A DNA stretch of 22,716 nt from Colimorpha sp045597945. GTDB lineage: Bacteria; Bacteroidota; Bacteroidia; Bacteroidales; P3. Numbering within the stretch: the stretch's first letter is position 1; every line of letters starts with the position of its first letter. The position numbers were made by a program, and so were the translations under genes. Location of the stretch: the NCBI GenBank assembly GCA_045597945.1, contig JAZLLD010000025.1, positions 1 to 22,716 on the forward strand, given 5' to 3'. The notes beneath the pieces were generated by a model. It was not told the DNA's origin. It did not search any database and saw only the letters and a list, made by a program, of their open reading frames with translations. Shown one piece after another: positions 1-6,994 of the stretch.

Positions 1-1239
1 GCAAGGTTCGTACCCCCCTTGATGCCCGAATCCATAAGTATACTGCGCAAAACTCCTGTCTCTCCCAGAAAATTCAAATCCCCCGACTAGCCGTGGGTCA
101 GGAGCAATGGATTGTAATTCTTTCAACGGAACATATTGGCCGGAAAAAGTGAAAGAAGTCAGCGGATATGCGAAATGAAAGACTATACTTTCCATAGTAC
201 CCACGGAAGGACACTCATAGTCTGTCAAAACCATTATGTTGTTCGATAACGGCGTACAGCAGACTTCTCGCATCTTCCATCTTGACCAAGAATCTGTTAG
301 CGATGGCGACAAGAACACACCACCTACACTCACCACCCCACCTGAAGCAACAAACGTCCTCACCGTTAGTCCTGACTCCCCCGAATTTATTTTATAATGA
401 TACGCAACCGCAAACTCGTTTTCATCTATAGCGGTCGCCTTCACATCCAAAACCACATCCTCATCAGGCATGTACTGCCCAATCCTAGGGTACAGATAAT
501 CATACCCGGAAGGGTCAGTAATGGGATTAGTAAAATCAGTCTGCTTATACGCCCTTATCACCAACTTTGAGGTGGCTAGTACTCTGCCCACCGCCACCAC
601 CTGGTCGCGGGTCGTTATGATGTCTGTATAGACCTCTCTACCGTGCTTGTTGTACATCAAGTGGCTGATCCAGTTGCCCGATGCCGCATCGTATGCCGCC
701 CAGCCGAAGCCCACCCTCAGCGGATCGCCGTCAACATAGTTTTCGGCAATATAGGCCACGTTCACCCTGCCGCTTTCCTCGTACAGGGCTATCCGCTTCA
801 CATCGGCAACCTGGTCATTAAGTCCCGGCGTATCCCAAAAATCAGTCAGCGGGACCGAGTACATTACCCTATAATTGAAATTGCCCGCACCGCCCATCAC
901 ATCGTACAGCGAGAAGCTGGCCAGCAGACCTCGATTCACACCGCCCACTATAACCTGGCCGCCAAGATACACCGAGTCGTGCATTATCCTGAAGTCATTC
1001 ACCCTGACTCCGGAAGGCACATCTATGCGCTTGACTGACGTGGAATTACGGTCAATCAGCATAAAGCAGTTTGTTCCGCGCGCATCCCACGCATACGCCA
1101 CACTGTACTCACCCTGCCAGTACCTGACAATCGAATTGTCGGTCTGCAGGCTTGGGATTTCCGCCACCCGCGGCTGCCCCTGCACAAGGCCATGCATCAC
1201 AAAAAACATGGCAATCAAAGCTAATAGTCTAGTTTTCAT
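1..1239 (-). CDS. Secreted protein of unknown function, partial (C-terminus beyond left edge)
   Basis: Reading the minus strand from the ATG at 1239-1237 gives 413 codons without a stop up to the window edge, so the C-terminus is missing. The product starts MKTRLLALIAMFFVMHGLVQG, a basic then hydrophobic signal peptide with likely cleavage near G21/Q22, so it is probably exported. The rest is rich in beta-prone stretches (for example YWQGEYSVAYAWD, VYLGGQVIVGGV, RVNVAYIAENYV), as in beta-propeller or other all-beta surface proteins. I recognise no family and see no catalytic motif. A T9SS sorting tail would lie outside the window. A consensus promoter sits 40-70 bp upstream and the gene is divergent from nrnA. 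The part encoded by 1-540 looks more AT-rich than that encoded by 660-1200. Reading frame is confident; function is unknown. Confidence 0.85.
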   Translation of the reverse strand, partial: MKTRLLALIAMFFVMHGLVQGQPRVAEIPSLQTDNSIVRYWQGEYSVAYAWDARGTNCFMLIDRNSTSVKRIDVPSGVRVNDFRIMHDSVYLGGQVIVGGVNRGLLASFSLYDVMGGAGNFNYRVMYSVPLTDFWDTPGLNDQVADVKRIALYEESGRVNVAYIAENYVDGDPLRVGFGWAAYDAASGNWISHLMYNKHGREVYTDIITTRDQVVAVGRVLATSKLVIRAYKQTDFTNPITDPSGYDYLYPRIGQYMPDEDVVLDVKATAIDENEFAVAYHYKINSGESGLTVRTFVASGGVVSVGGVFLSPSLTDSWSRWKMREVCCTPLSNNIMVLTDYECPSVGTMESIVFHFAYPLTSFTFSGQYVPLKELQSIAPDPRLVGGFEFSGRDRSFAQYTYGFGHQGGYEPC

Positions 1240-1277
1240 ATATGTTATATTTTGTATATTAAAATCAGTTCAGACTG

Positions 1278-1308
1278 CAAAGATACAAACATTTTTCAAA
1301 TATTCAAA
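1278..1308 (-). promoter_or_regulatory. Bacteroidota-type promoter for the minus-strand secreted-protein gene
   Basis: On the minus strand TTTG (1308-1305) is followed after 19 nt by TATCTTTG (1285-1278). This matches the Bacteroidota primary sigma factor consensus TTTG-N19-21-TAnnTTTG exactly. Transcription would start near 1271, giving a leader of about 30 nt before the ATG at 1239. Confidence 0.8.
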
Positions 1309-1372
1309 GGTGACATCTATGTGGCCTCTAAATCACCTCTAATAATTCATTTTGTTTGAAACAAAAAGACAA

Positions 1373-1551
1373 GGTGGCCTCTAAAAATTGTTTTCTGACC
1401 GAGCTTGCTCGGCCAGAAGGACTGAAAGAAATTGCCAGAAATTAATCAGAAATTGCTAGTTATTAATAATTTCTGGAACATTTCTGATAATTTCTTTCAG
1501 TTCATAAGTTTCGCTTGCGAAACTTAGATTATCTAATTTTTAGAGGTCACC
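1373..1551. repeat. Nested inverted-repeat element, 179 bp
   Basis: Outer arms are GGTGGCCTCTAAAAATT (1373-1389) and AATTTTTAGAGGTCACC (1535-1551), 17 bp with one mismatch. Inside lies a perfect 13-bp pair, ACTGAAAGAAATT (1421-1433) and its complement (1489-1501). Two hairpins with TT loops and a shared GCTTGC core sit between outer and inner arms: 1393-1418 (CCGAGC/GCTCGG core) and 1505-1526 (10-bp arms, TAAGTTTCGC). AGAAATT-type units recur at 10-11 nt spacing on the left side, mirrored by AATTTCT units on the right. No transposase is present; it could be a MITE-like relic or a structured intergenic repeat. Confidence 0.7.
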
Positions 1552-1721
1552 ACAATTAGAAGCCGCCTTCAAAACCTCATCAACCTCATCAACTTTTTTA
1601 ACGGGAATTGCCGGGAATTATCCGAAAAAAATTCCGGGAACTATTTTGTTGCGTAACAATGAAATTCACAGAAAAGAGTTCGGACAATTCACGGAAATCC
1701 GCATTTGCGAGTTATCCTATA

Positions 1722-1754
1722 TTCCTTCGCTCTTCCTTCGCTCTAGGTTCGCTC
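1722..1754 (+). repeat. 11-nt tandem array, three units (TTCCTTCGCTC)
   Basis: Three contiguous 11-nt units: TTCCTTCGCTC (1722-1732), TTCCTTCGCTC (1733-1743) and TAGGTTCGCTC (1744-1754), followed by a purine-rich AAGGCGGAGAAAAAAGGCGG stretch. A related three-unit array occurs in the opposite orientation at 15099-15131. Confidence 0.8.
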
Positions 1755-1983
1755 ACCAAGGCGGAGAAAAAAGGCGGAGTTGTGTCGGTTTCGGTGCGGT
1801 ACAATTGGCAAAACTTTCCACCATTTCTCTCATCCGACGATTGAAGAAATTGCGCCACATTTAGAGCCGAGAGGACAACTTCTGCCAACAAAAAACACCG
1901 CTATTCAGATGGCGGAGAAATGCGGTATTTGAAAAAAAACATTGCATATTGAAAAAAAATAATAATAATCAATAAAAAAATAG

Positions 1984-1991
1984 TATTTTTG
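1984..1991 (+). promoter_or_regulatory. Probable -7 promoter element for nrnA
   Basis: TATTTTTG matches TAnnTTTG and lies 32 nt before the ATG at 2024. No clear -33 TTTG is seen at 19-21 nt upstream, where the sequence is a run of A and T, so this is a partial match. An AGGAGA-like sequence (2017-2022) immediately before the ATG supports the start. Confidence 0.45.
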
Positions 1992-2023
1992 CAAGTTGAA
2001 ATAATGCAAAATCACTAGGAGAA

Positions 2024-3064
2024 ATGTACGCAAAATCGTTTGATAAACAACAGCTAGTGGCAATCCGGCAACGGATTGCCGAGGCCCGAAATATCGTGCT
2101 GGTTTCGCACATGAATGCCGACGGCGACGCCTGCGGCAGCCTCCTGGGCTTGACTTTGCAACTGGACAAGGCCGCCACCAAGGCCCTGTCCGTCACCCCT
2201 ATCCTACCCAACGGATGCCCCAAGAATTTCACCTGGCTGCCCGGCAGCGAGCGGATTCTGTCGGGCGATACCAACCGCGAGGGTTGCGAGAAGGCCATGG
2301 CGCAGGCCGACCTGATTATCGGCTGCGACCTGAATGCGGCTTCGCGCATCGATTTCTTGCAGGACGCGCTGATTAATGCGCAGGCTTTCAAGATTTTGTT
2401 CGACCACCACCACAATCCCGCCACCGACCAGTTCGACATTATCGTTTCTGACCCCGATATTTCAAGCACCTGCGAGCTGGTTGTCTGGCTCAGCCAGGCC
2501 CTCTGGGACGGCAATCTGCTGGATACCAACTCGGCCAGATGCCTCTACACGGGCTTGAAGACCGACACGGGCGGCTTTGCCTTCAGCTGCAGCCAGCCCA
2601 GCTGTTTCGAGGCTGCGGCAGTGCTGGTGCAGTTCGACATCGAGCCGGCCGACATCCACAACAGAATCATCAACACTTTCTCTTACAATAGGATGCAATT
2701 CTACGGCTTTGCCATCAATGAGCGGCTGCAGATATTCCCCGAGCAGAAGGTGGCCATGTTCGCATTCTCGCTGGAGGACCAGCGCAGATTCGGCGTGGGC
2801 GGCGAAGATATGGAAGGCTTGGTGAACTATACGCTGATGATGAAGGACATAGAGGTGGGCGCACTGCTGAGAGAGGAGGCCACGCGCACCAAGGTGTCGT
2901 TCAGAGCCAAGACGACGGTGGATGTGAACGTCCTCGCACGAGAGCTTGGCGGCGGCGGCCATACCAAGGCCGCAGGAGCTACCTGCTTGACCGGGCTGGA
3001 CGAGGCGATGAAGGTGGTGAAAGATTTGTTGGGCGTGAGCGGCGTTGAACCTATGAAATTATAG
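2024..3064 (+). CDS. nrnA: DHH-family phosphoesterase, NrnA-like (oligoribonuclease / pAp phosphatase)
   Basis: This 346-residue protein has the DHH/DHHA1 layout of bacterial NrnA, which degrades very short oligoribonucleotides and dephosphorylates 3'-phosphoadenosine 5'-phosphate in the cytoplasm. Metal-binding motifs are visible: H29 and N31-A-D33-G-D35 (motif I), CDLN with D102 (motif II), D127-H128-H129 (the DHH signature), and later a LYTGLKTDTGGF segment. The C-terminal DHHA1 substrate-binding motif GGGGHTKAAG is at residues 309-318. The length is normal for the family. The ATG is preceded by AGGAGA. It is first in a plus-strand gene cluster, with the next gene two bases after its stop. 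Related DHH enzymes such as c-di-AMP phosphodiesterases differ in N-terminal domains, which are absent here. The family is certain; the exact substrate is inferred. Confidence 0.93.
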   Translation: MYAKSFDKQQLVAIRQRIAEARNIVLVSHMNADGDACGSLLGLTLQLDKAATKALSVTPILPNGCPKNFTWLPGSERILSGDTNREGCEKAMAQADLIIGCDLNAASRIDFLQDALINAQAFKILFDHHHNPATDQFDIIVSDPDISSTCELVVWLSQALWDGNLLDTNSARCLYTGLKTDTGGFAFSCSQPSCFEAAAVLVQFDIEPADIHNRIINTFSYNRMQFYGFAINERLQIFPEQKVAMFAFSLEDQRRFGVGGEDMEGLVNYTLMMKDIEVGALLREEATRTKVSFRAKTTVDVNVLARELGGGGHTKAAGATCLTGLDEAMKVVKDLLGVSGVEPMKL

Positions 3065-3066
3065 AC

Positions 3067-3588
3067 ATGAAGAAAGGAAACCTCTATATAGCACTGATTT
3101 CCACCCTCCTGGCCACGGCCTGCGGTGACCGCACTCCGGTGATTGAACTGGAGCCGGAGGCCAGCACCCTGGTGAAGGAGAATATGATCAATGCCAACCG
3201 CGTGGTGATCCAGTCGGAGAGCACCCAGATTGAGAGCTACATGCAGCGCAGAGGCTGGAAGATGCAGCAGCTGCCTTCAGGCGCTTTCTTTATGGAATAT
3301 GAGAAAGGCTCGGGCGCACAGATAGCCACGGGCGAGACGGTGGAGGTGACCTACAGACTGGAAGCGCTTGACGGAACGCCCATCTACACGCATCAGATTG
3401 ATACGCTGGAGATTGGCAAACGCCAGGTGACGCCGGCACTGGACGACCTGCTGCAGCAGCTGCATTATGGCAGCAAATCGTGGATGATTGCCCCCTCGAA
3501 CAGCGCCTACGGCGTGGTGGGCGACGGCGACAGGGTGCAGTCAAGAATGGTAATTATATATAATGTATCTAATATAAAAAAGATTTGA
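3067..3588 (+). CDS. FKBP-type peptidyl-prolyl isomerase lipoprotein, GldI-like
   Basis: The product is 173 residues. It begins MKKGNLYIALISTLLATAC, a lipoprotein-type signal with the likely lipidated cysteine at C19, although the lipobox is not canonical. Residues about 85-173 form an FKBP-like domain: GETVEVTYRLEALDGTPIYT, later YGSKSWMIAPSNSAYGVVGDGD. FKBPs accelerate proline isomerisation, here probably at the periplasmic face of the membrane. Small FKBP lipoproteins of this type include GldI of gliding Bacteroidota, a possible relative. Some active-site aromatic residues of classical FKBPs, such as the WDEG segment, are not obvious, so activity may be reduced or the role chaperone-like. 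It starts two bases after nrnA and is followed by a second FKBP lipoprotein. Confidence 0.85.
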   Translation: MKKGNLYIALISTLLATACGDRTPVIELEPEASTLVKENMINANRVVIQSESTQIESYMQRRGWKMQQLPSGAFFMEYEKGSGAQIATGETVEVTYRLEALDGTPIYTHQIDTLEIGKRQVTPALDDLLQQLHYGSKSWMIAPSNSAYGVVGDGDRVQSRMVIIYNVSNIKKI

Positions 3589-3592
3589 CATT

Positions 3593-3625
3593 TTTGTTTG
3601 ATAAATAAATAATAATATAACTTAG
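3593..3625 (+). promoter_or_regulatory. Possible promoter for the second FKBP gene
   Basis: TTTG (3593-3596) is followed after 21 nt by TAACTTAG (3618-3625), one mismatch from TAnnTTTG. The 44-nt AT-rich gap before the ATG at 3633 would allow separate transcription, but the leader would be very short. Weak call. Confidence 0.25.
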
Positions 3626-3632
3626 TAACAAA

Positions 3633-4547
3633 ATGAAAAAGATTTTATCAATTGCCCTCGTAGCATTGACTTGCGCTGCCTTCATGACAGCTTGCAACTC
3701 CAACAAATTCAAGAAAACCGAGAATGGTCTTCTGTATCGTTTCGAGACCACCGTTGCTGATGGCGAGATGCCTCAGGTAGGCGACCTCTTGGTTGGTGAG
3801 ATGGTGCTCCTCCTCGACGAAGACACCCTGTTCACCAATGTAGGCCACCCCGACCGCATTTTCCAGGTGTCCGGCAACTGCATGTTCAAAGGCGACATCC
3901 AGGAAGGTCTGCAGATGATGCATGTCGGCGACAAGGCCGTCTTCAAGATTCCTGCCGACTCCATCGCTAACTTCATGCAGGCAGGCCAGATGCCCCAGAA
4001 GTATCAGCAGGGCGCAGGCCAGTACTTCTACTACGAAATCTCCCTCATGGAAATCGTGACCAAGGACGAACTCGCACAGGAGCAGGCCAACTTCATCCAG
4101 GAGATGGAACAGCGCAAAAACGATGAGCCCGCAACTATCGCCAAGTACATTGCCGACAACAACATCACTGTAAAGCCCACCGCTAGCGGCCTTTATGTAA
4201 TCGTGAACAAGAAGGGCGACGGTCCTAAAGTTGCTGTTGGTAAGAACGTTAAGATCAACTACACTGGTCGCCTGATTGACGGCACCATGTTCGACTCCAG
4301 CCGCGAGGCCGACGCAAAGGCCGGTGGCATCTACACCGAAGGCCGCCCCTACGAGCCCCTGAGCTACGTAGTAGGTCAGCAGCCCATGATCAAGGGCTGG
4401 GACGAAGGCGTGATGGGCCAGACCGCTGGCAGCGAAATCACCCTGGTTATGCCCTCCGAGCTTGGTTATGGCGCACGTGGCGCTGGTCGCGACATCATGC
4501 CCTACAGCCCCCTCGTTTTCAACCTCACTATCGAATCTGTTGAATAA
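3633..4547 (+). CDS. Two-domain FKBP-type peptidyl-prolyl cis-trans isomerase lipoprotein
   Basis: The product is 304 residues, starting MKKILSIALVALTCAAFMTAC with probable lipidation at C21. There are two FKBP-like halves. The N-terminal one (about 33-140) keeps the fold signature (GDLLVGEMVLLLDEDTLFTN ... GLQMMHVGDKAVFKIPADS) but lacks the typical active-site motifs. The C-terminal one (about 165-304) is complete: NVKINYTGRLIDGTMFDSS, then MIKGWDEGVMGQTAGSEITL, LGYGARG and IMPYSPLVFNLTIESVE. It should fold or escort proline-containing envelope proteins, acting as an isomerase through the C-terminal half. It resembles Mip/FkpA-type isomerases. Codon use is strongly biased toward C-ending codons, suggesting high expression. 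adk follows after 14 nt. Confidence 0.93.
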   Translation: MKKILSIALVALTCAAFMTACNSNKFKKTENGLLYRFETTVADGEMPQVGDLLVGEMVLLLDEDTLFTNVGHPDRIFQVSGNCMFKGDIQEGLQMMHVGDKAVFKIPADSIANFMQAGQMPQKYQQGAGQYFYYEISLMEIVTKDELAQEQANFIQEMEQRKNDEPATIAKYIADNNITVKPTASGLYVIVNKKGDGPKVAVGKNVKINYTGRLIDGTMFDSSREADAKAGGIYTEGRPYEPLSYVVGQQPMIKGWDEGVMGQTAGSEITLVMPSELGYGARGAGRDIMPYSPLVFNLTIESVE

Positions 4548-4561
4548 TACAATATAATAAC

Positions 4562-5125
4562 ATGAAAAATATCGTCATTTTTGGCGCTCCCGGCGCCGGT
4601 AAAGGCACTCAGAGCGATTTTATCGTTGAGAAATACGGTCTCACCCACATCTCCACTGGCGATCTGCTGCGCAAAGAAATTGCAGACCAGACCGAACTGG
4701 GCAAACGCATCAAAGGCATCATGGATGCCGGTCAGCTGGTTAGCGACGACATCGTTATCGAGATGATTGACAAGGCTATCGCACGCGACACCAAGGGTAT
4801 CCTCTTCGACGGTTTCCCCCGCAATGTGGCTCAGGCCGAGGTTCTCGACCAGCTTCTGGCCAAGCACAACCGCACCCTCACCTGCATGGTGCGCCTGGAT
4901 GTTCCCCGCGAGGAACTCATCCGCCGCATGCTTGAGCGCGCAAAGGTCAGCGGTCGTAGCGATGATAACGAAGAGACCATCAAGAACCGCCTCGTTGAAT
5001 ACGAGAACAAGACCCTTCCCGTGGCTGACTACTACAGCAAGCAGGGCAAGGAGGTGAAAATCAATGGTCTTGGCGAAATCAAGCGCATCTCCGACGATAT
5101 CGCTAAGGCTATCGACACCTTATAA
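4562..5125 (+). CDS. adk: Adenylate kinase (short-LID form)
   Basis: Adenylate kinase converts ATP + AMP to 2 ADP in the cytoplasm and sets the adenylate balance. The 187-residue product shows the P-loop GAPGAGKGTQ at 8-17, the AMP-site segment STGDLLRKEI at 31-40, DGFPRN at 83-88 and RRMLERAKVSGRSDDNEETI at 121-140. The LID between the last two arginine regions is short and has no zinc-binding cysteines, as in other Bacteroidota enzymes of about 190 residues. The C-terminus is complete. It lies 14 nt after the FKBP gene and before obg; an adk-obg neighbourhood is common in Bacteroidota. The strong codon bias fits a highly expressed housekeeping gene. Confidence 0.98.
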   Translation: MKNIVIFGAPGAGKGTQSDFIVEKYGLTHISTGDLLRKEIADQTELGKRIKGIMDAGQLVSDDIVIEMIDKAIARDTKGILFDGFPRNVAQAEVLDQLLAKHNRTLTCMVRLDVPREELIRRMLERAKVSGRSDDNEETIKNRLVEYENKTLPVADYYSKQGKEVKINGLGEIKRISDDIAKAIDTL

Positions 5126-5142
5126 TCGCATCGATTAACTAT

Positions 5143-5185
5143 AAAGTTCTAGAATTTCTAGTGATACTAGATTTTCTAGAACTTT
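5143..5185. repeat. Near-perfect long hairpin between adk and obg
   Basis: Outer arms AAAGTTCTAGAA (5143-5154) and TTCTAGAACTTT (5174-5185) enclose a TT/TT mismatch, then TCTAGT (5157-5162), loop GAT and ACTAGA (5166-5171), giving 18 bp in all. The palindrome TTCTAGAA occurs in both arms. No T-run follows on either strand, so it is not a standard intrinsic terminator. It could be an mRNA processing or stabilising hairpin, or a DNA operator. Confidence 0.75.
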
Positions 5186-5219
5186 CTCATGAAATATCAA
5201 CTCTTAACACTAAAAACCA

Positions 5220-6212
5220 ATGACTTCCAACTTTGTAGACTACGTTAAAATTTTTGTCCGCTCGGGCAAGGGTGGCGGCGGATCGGCCCACCTGCTTCGT
5301 GTAAAATATAATGCCAAGGCAGGCCCTGACGGCGGTGACGGTGGTCGTGGTGGCCATGTGATTCTGCGAGGCAACAGCCAGCGTTGGACGCTGCTGCACC
5401 TGAAATATACCAAACATGTCTTTGCCGAAGACGGCCAGCATGGCGGCGAGAACCTTTGCACCGGCCGCACTGGAGCCGACCAGATTCTGGATGTGCCCCT
5501 GGGCTGCGTGTGCCGCGACGCTGAGACGGGCGAGGTGCTGGGCGAGGTGACAGAGCACGGCCAGGAAGTCATTATTGCCAAAGGCGGCCGAGGCGGCCTG
5601 GGCAACGACCATTTTAAGTCGCCCACCAACCAGACCCCGCGCTACGCACAGCCAGGCGAACCGGCTGTGGAGCGTTGGATTATCATCGAACTGAAAGTGC
5701 TTGCAGATGTGGGCCTTGTGGGTTTCCCCAACGCAGGCAAGTCGACATTCCTGAGCGTTGTGTCCGCCGCACGGCCCGAGATTGCAGACTATCCTTTCAC
5801 TACCATTGTGCCGAACCTGGGAATCGTAAAATATCGCGACGACAAATCGTTCTGCATTGCCGATATTCCCGGCATTATCGAGGGTGCGAGCGAAGGCAAG
5901 GGACTGGGACTGAGATTTTTGCGCCATATCGAACGTAACTCCATCTTACTATTCATGGTCAGCTGCGAGCAGCTCGACGTTGCCCACGAATATGAAGTGC
6001 TGCTTGAAGAGTTGCGCAAATACAATCCTGAACTGCTTGACAAAGAGCGTATTCTGGCGGTGACGAAATGCGACATTATGGACGACACCATGATGGAACA
6101 GCTCAAAGAGCATCTGCCCAAGAATATCGACACACTCTTCATCTCGGCAGTCTCGGGACTCAATATTCCGGAACTGAAGGATATGATTTTCAATAAACTC
6201 ACTAAGGAATAA
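5220..6212 (+). CDS. obgE: Obg-family GTPase (ribosome assembly)
   Basis: Obg/CgtA is an essential GTPase that binds the 50S subunit late in assembly and links growth to nucleotide status. The 330-residue product has the glycine-rich Obg domain at about 1-160 (VRSGKGGGGSAHLLR, GPDGGDGGRGGHV, KGGRGGLGNDHFKSPTNQTP). The G domain follows: G1 GFPNAGKST at 168-176, switch region YPFTTIVPNLG, G3 DIPG at 215-218 with the family signature IEGASEGKGLG, G4 TKCD at 282-285 and G5 SAVSG at 309-313. There is no C-terminal OCT extension, as in many Bacteroidota Obg proteins. The ATG at 5220 gives the full Obg N-terminus. The next gene begins one base after its stop. Confidence 0.98.
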   Translation: MTSNFVDYVKIFVRSGKGGGGSAHLLRVKYNAKAGPDGGDGGRGGHVILRGNSQRWTLLHLKYTKHVFAEDGQHGGENLCTGRTGADQILDVPLGCVCRDAETGEVLGEVTEHGQEVIIAKGGRGGLGNDHFKSPTNQTPRYAQPGEPAVERWIIIELKVLADVGLVGFPNAGKSTFLSVVSAARPEIADYPFTTIVPNLGIVKYRDDKSFCIADIPGIIEGASEGKGLGLRFLRHIERNSILLFMVSCEQLDVAHEYEVLLEELRKYNPELLDKERILAVTKCDIMDDTMMEQLKEHLPKNIDTLFISAVSGLNIPELKDMIFNKLTKE

Positions 6213-6213
6213 T

Positions 6214-6846
6214 ATGGACCTCATCAGCCACGACATAGAATTGTTCCGATGGATTAATAACCATCATTGCACGGCCGCCGACTGGACAATGTGGACGGCC
6301 AGTCAGGGATGGTCGTGGGCAATAGTACTTGTCATATTCCTGTGTTTCACCACCATGCGCTATGAGCCCAAGAAACTATGGCTGGTGCTGCTGGGCATAG
6401 GGCTCTGCTTCTTGCTGTCGGACAGGATATCGGTGGTCGGCTTTAAGAATGTGTTCCAACGCCTCCGCCCCTGCCACTGCTTGGAAGACGTGCGTATGTT
6501 CCGCACATCGTGCGGCGGCAGCTACGGCTTTGTCTCAAGCCATGCGGCCAATGTGTTTGCCCTGGCGGCATTCCTTACGCTACGGTACAGAAAGGCAGTG
6601 AGCAAGTTCAAAGCCAATAAGTTCCATACCGCCCGCAAAGCAGCCTTGTCGCCCATGGCCTTCGGCCTGCTGATCTATGGCTGGGCACTGCTGGTGGGAT
6701 ACTCCCGCCCCTATCTGGGCAAACATTTCCCTGGCGATGTGATTTGTGGCGGACTTTTAGGACTGGCTGTTGGATGTGTTGTTTTTTTTGCAATACAACT
6801 GATTGAAAATATTTACATTAACAAAAAAGCACAAAAAAATATCTAA
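6214..6846 (+). CDS. PAP2-superfamily membrane phosphatase
   Basis: This 210-residue integral membrane protein carries the full acid-phosphatase signature of the PAP2 family: K78-N-V-F-Q-R-L-R85-P86 (KxxxxxxRP), G105-F-V-S-S-H110 (the PSGH-type motif, here VSSH) and S164-R165 ... H171 ... D175 (SRxxxxxHxxxD). Hydrophobic segments at about 34-49, 54-70, 105-122, 147-163 and 177-198 suggest five to six helices, with the catalytic residues at the membrane surface. Likely substrates are lipid phosphates such as undecaprenyl diphosphate, phosphatidate or lipid A; the sequence does not decide among them. Its ATG starts one base after the obgE stop, so translation is probably coupled. A terminator follows. 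PAP2 membership is sure, substrate open. Confidence 0.92.
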   Translation: MDLISHDIELFRWINNHHCTAADWTMWTASQGWSWAIVLVIFLCFTTMRYEPKKLWLVLLGIGLCFLLSDRISVVGFKNVFQRLRPCHCLEDVRMFRTSCGGSYGFVSSHAANVFALAAFLTLRYRKAVSKFKANKFHTARKAALSPMAFGLLIYGWALLVGYSRPYLGKHFPGDVICGGLLGLAVGCVVFFAIQLIENIYINKKAQKNI

Positions 6847-6916
6847 AAAAATGAAACAAAATTTTCTTTTTTCCGTATATTATGTTGTGCTTACTTATAT
6901 CAAAGATGTATTTGAC

Positions 6917-6953
6917 GGGACGTCTCCTTATTGGGGGACGTTCTCGTTTTTTT
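6917..6953 (+). terminator. Intrinsic terminator after the nrnA-PAP2 gene cluster
   Basis: ACGTCTCC (6920-6927) pairs with GGGGACGT (6934-6941), including one G-T pair, around a TTATTG loop. Weaker pairs extend the base, and seven T residues follow at 6947-6953. It separates the PAP2 gene from the cvpA-like gene. Confidence 0.8.
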
Positions 6954-6994
6954 ATAACATTAACAGACAAACAATTAATAATTAATATCACCTC

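Larger units (their letters stand above)
1240..2023. other. Gene-free stretch between divergent genes
   Basis: No convincing gene is seen. Short open frames of 60-80 codons here have repeat-derived, low-complexity products. The stretch holds the promoter of the minus-strand gene (1278-1308), a nested inverted-repeat element (1373-1551), GGGAATT repeats 10 nt apart near 1603-1619, an 11-nt tandem array (1722-1754) and an AT-rich leader with the probable nrnA promoter (1984-1991). Confidence 0.7.

Noticed and set aside
1608..1864. Small open frames near the TTCCTTCGCTC array
   Set aside because: Their products are translations of the repeat (FLRSSFA-like), and a similar peptide appears from the inverted copy near 15100, showing DNA-level repeat rather than protein conservation.
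5187..5927. A 246-codon minus-strand open frame opposite obgE
   Set aside because: obgE is certain from its G motifs; the antisense frame reflects codon bias.
6803..6985. A 60-codon open frame after the PAP2 gene
   Set aside because: It overlaps the PAP2 end and reads through the intrinsic terminator; the product is low complexity.
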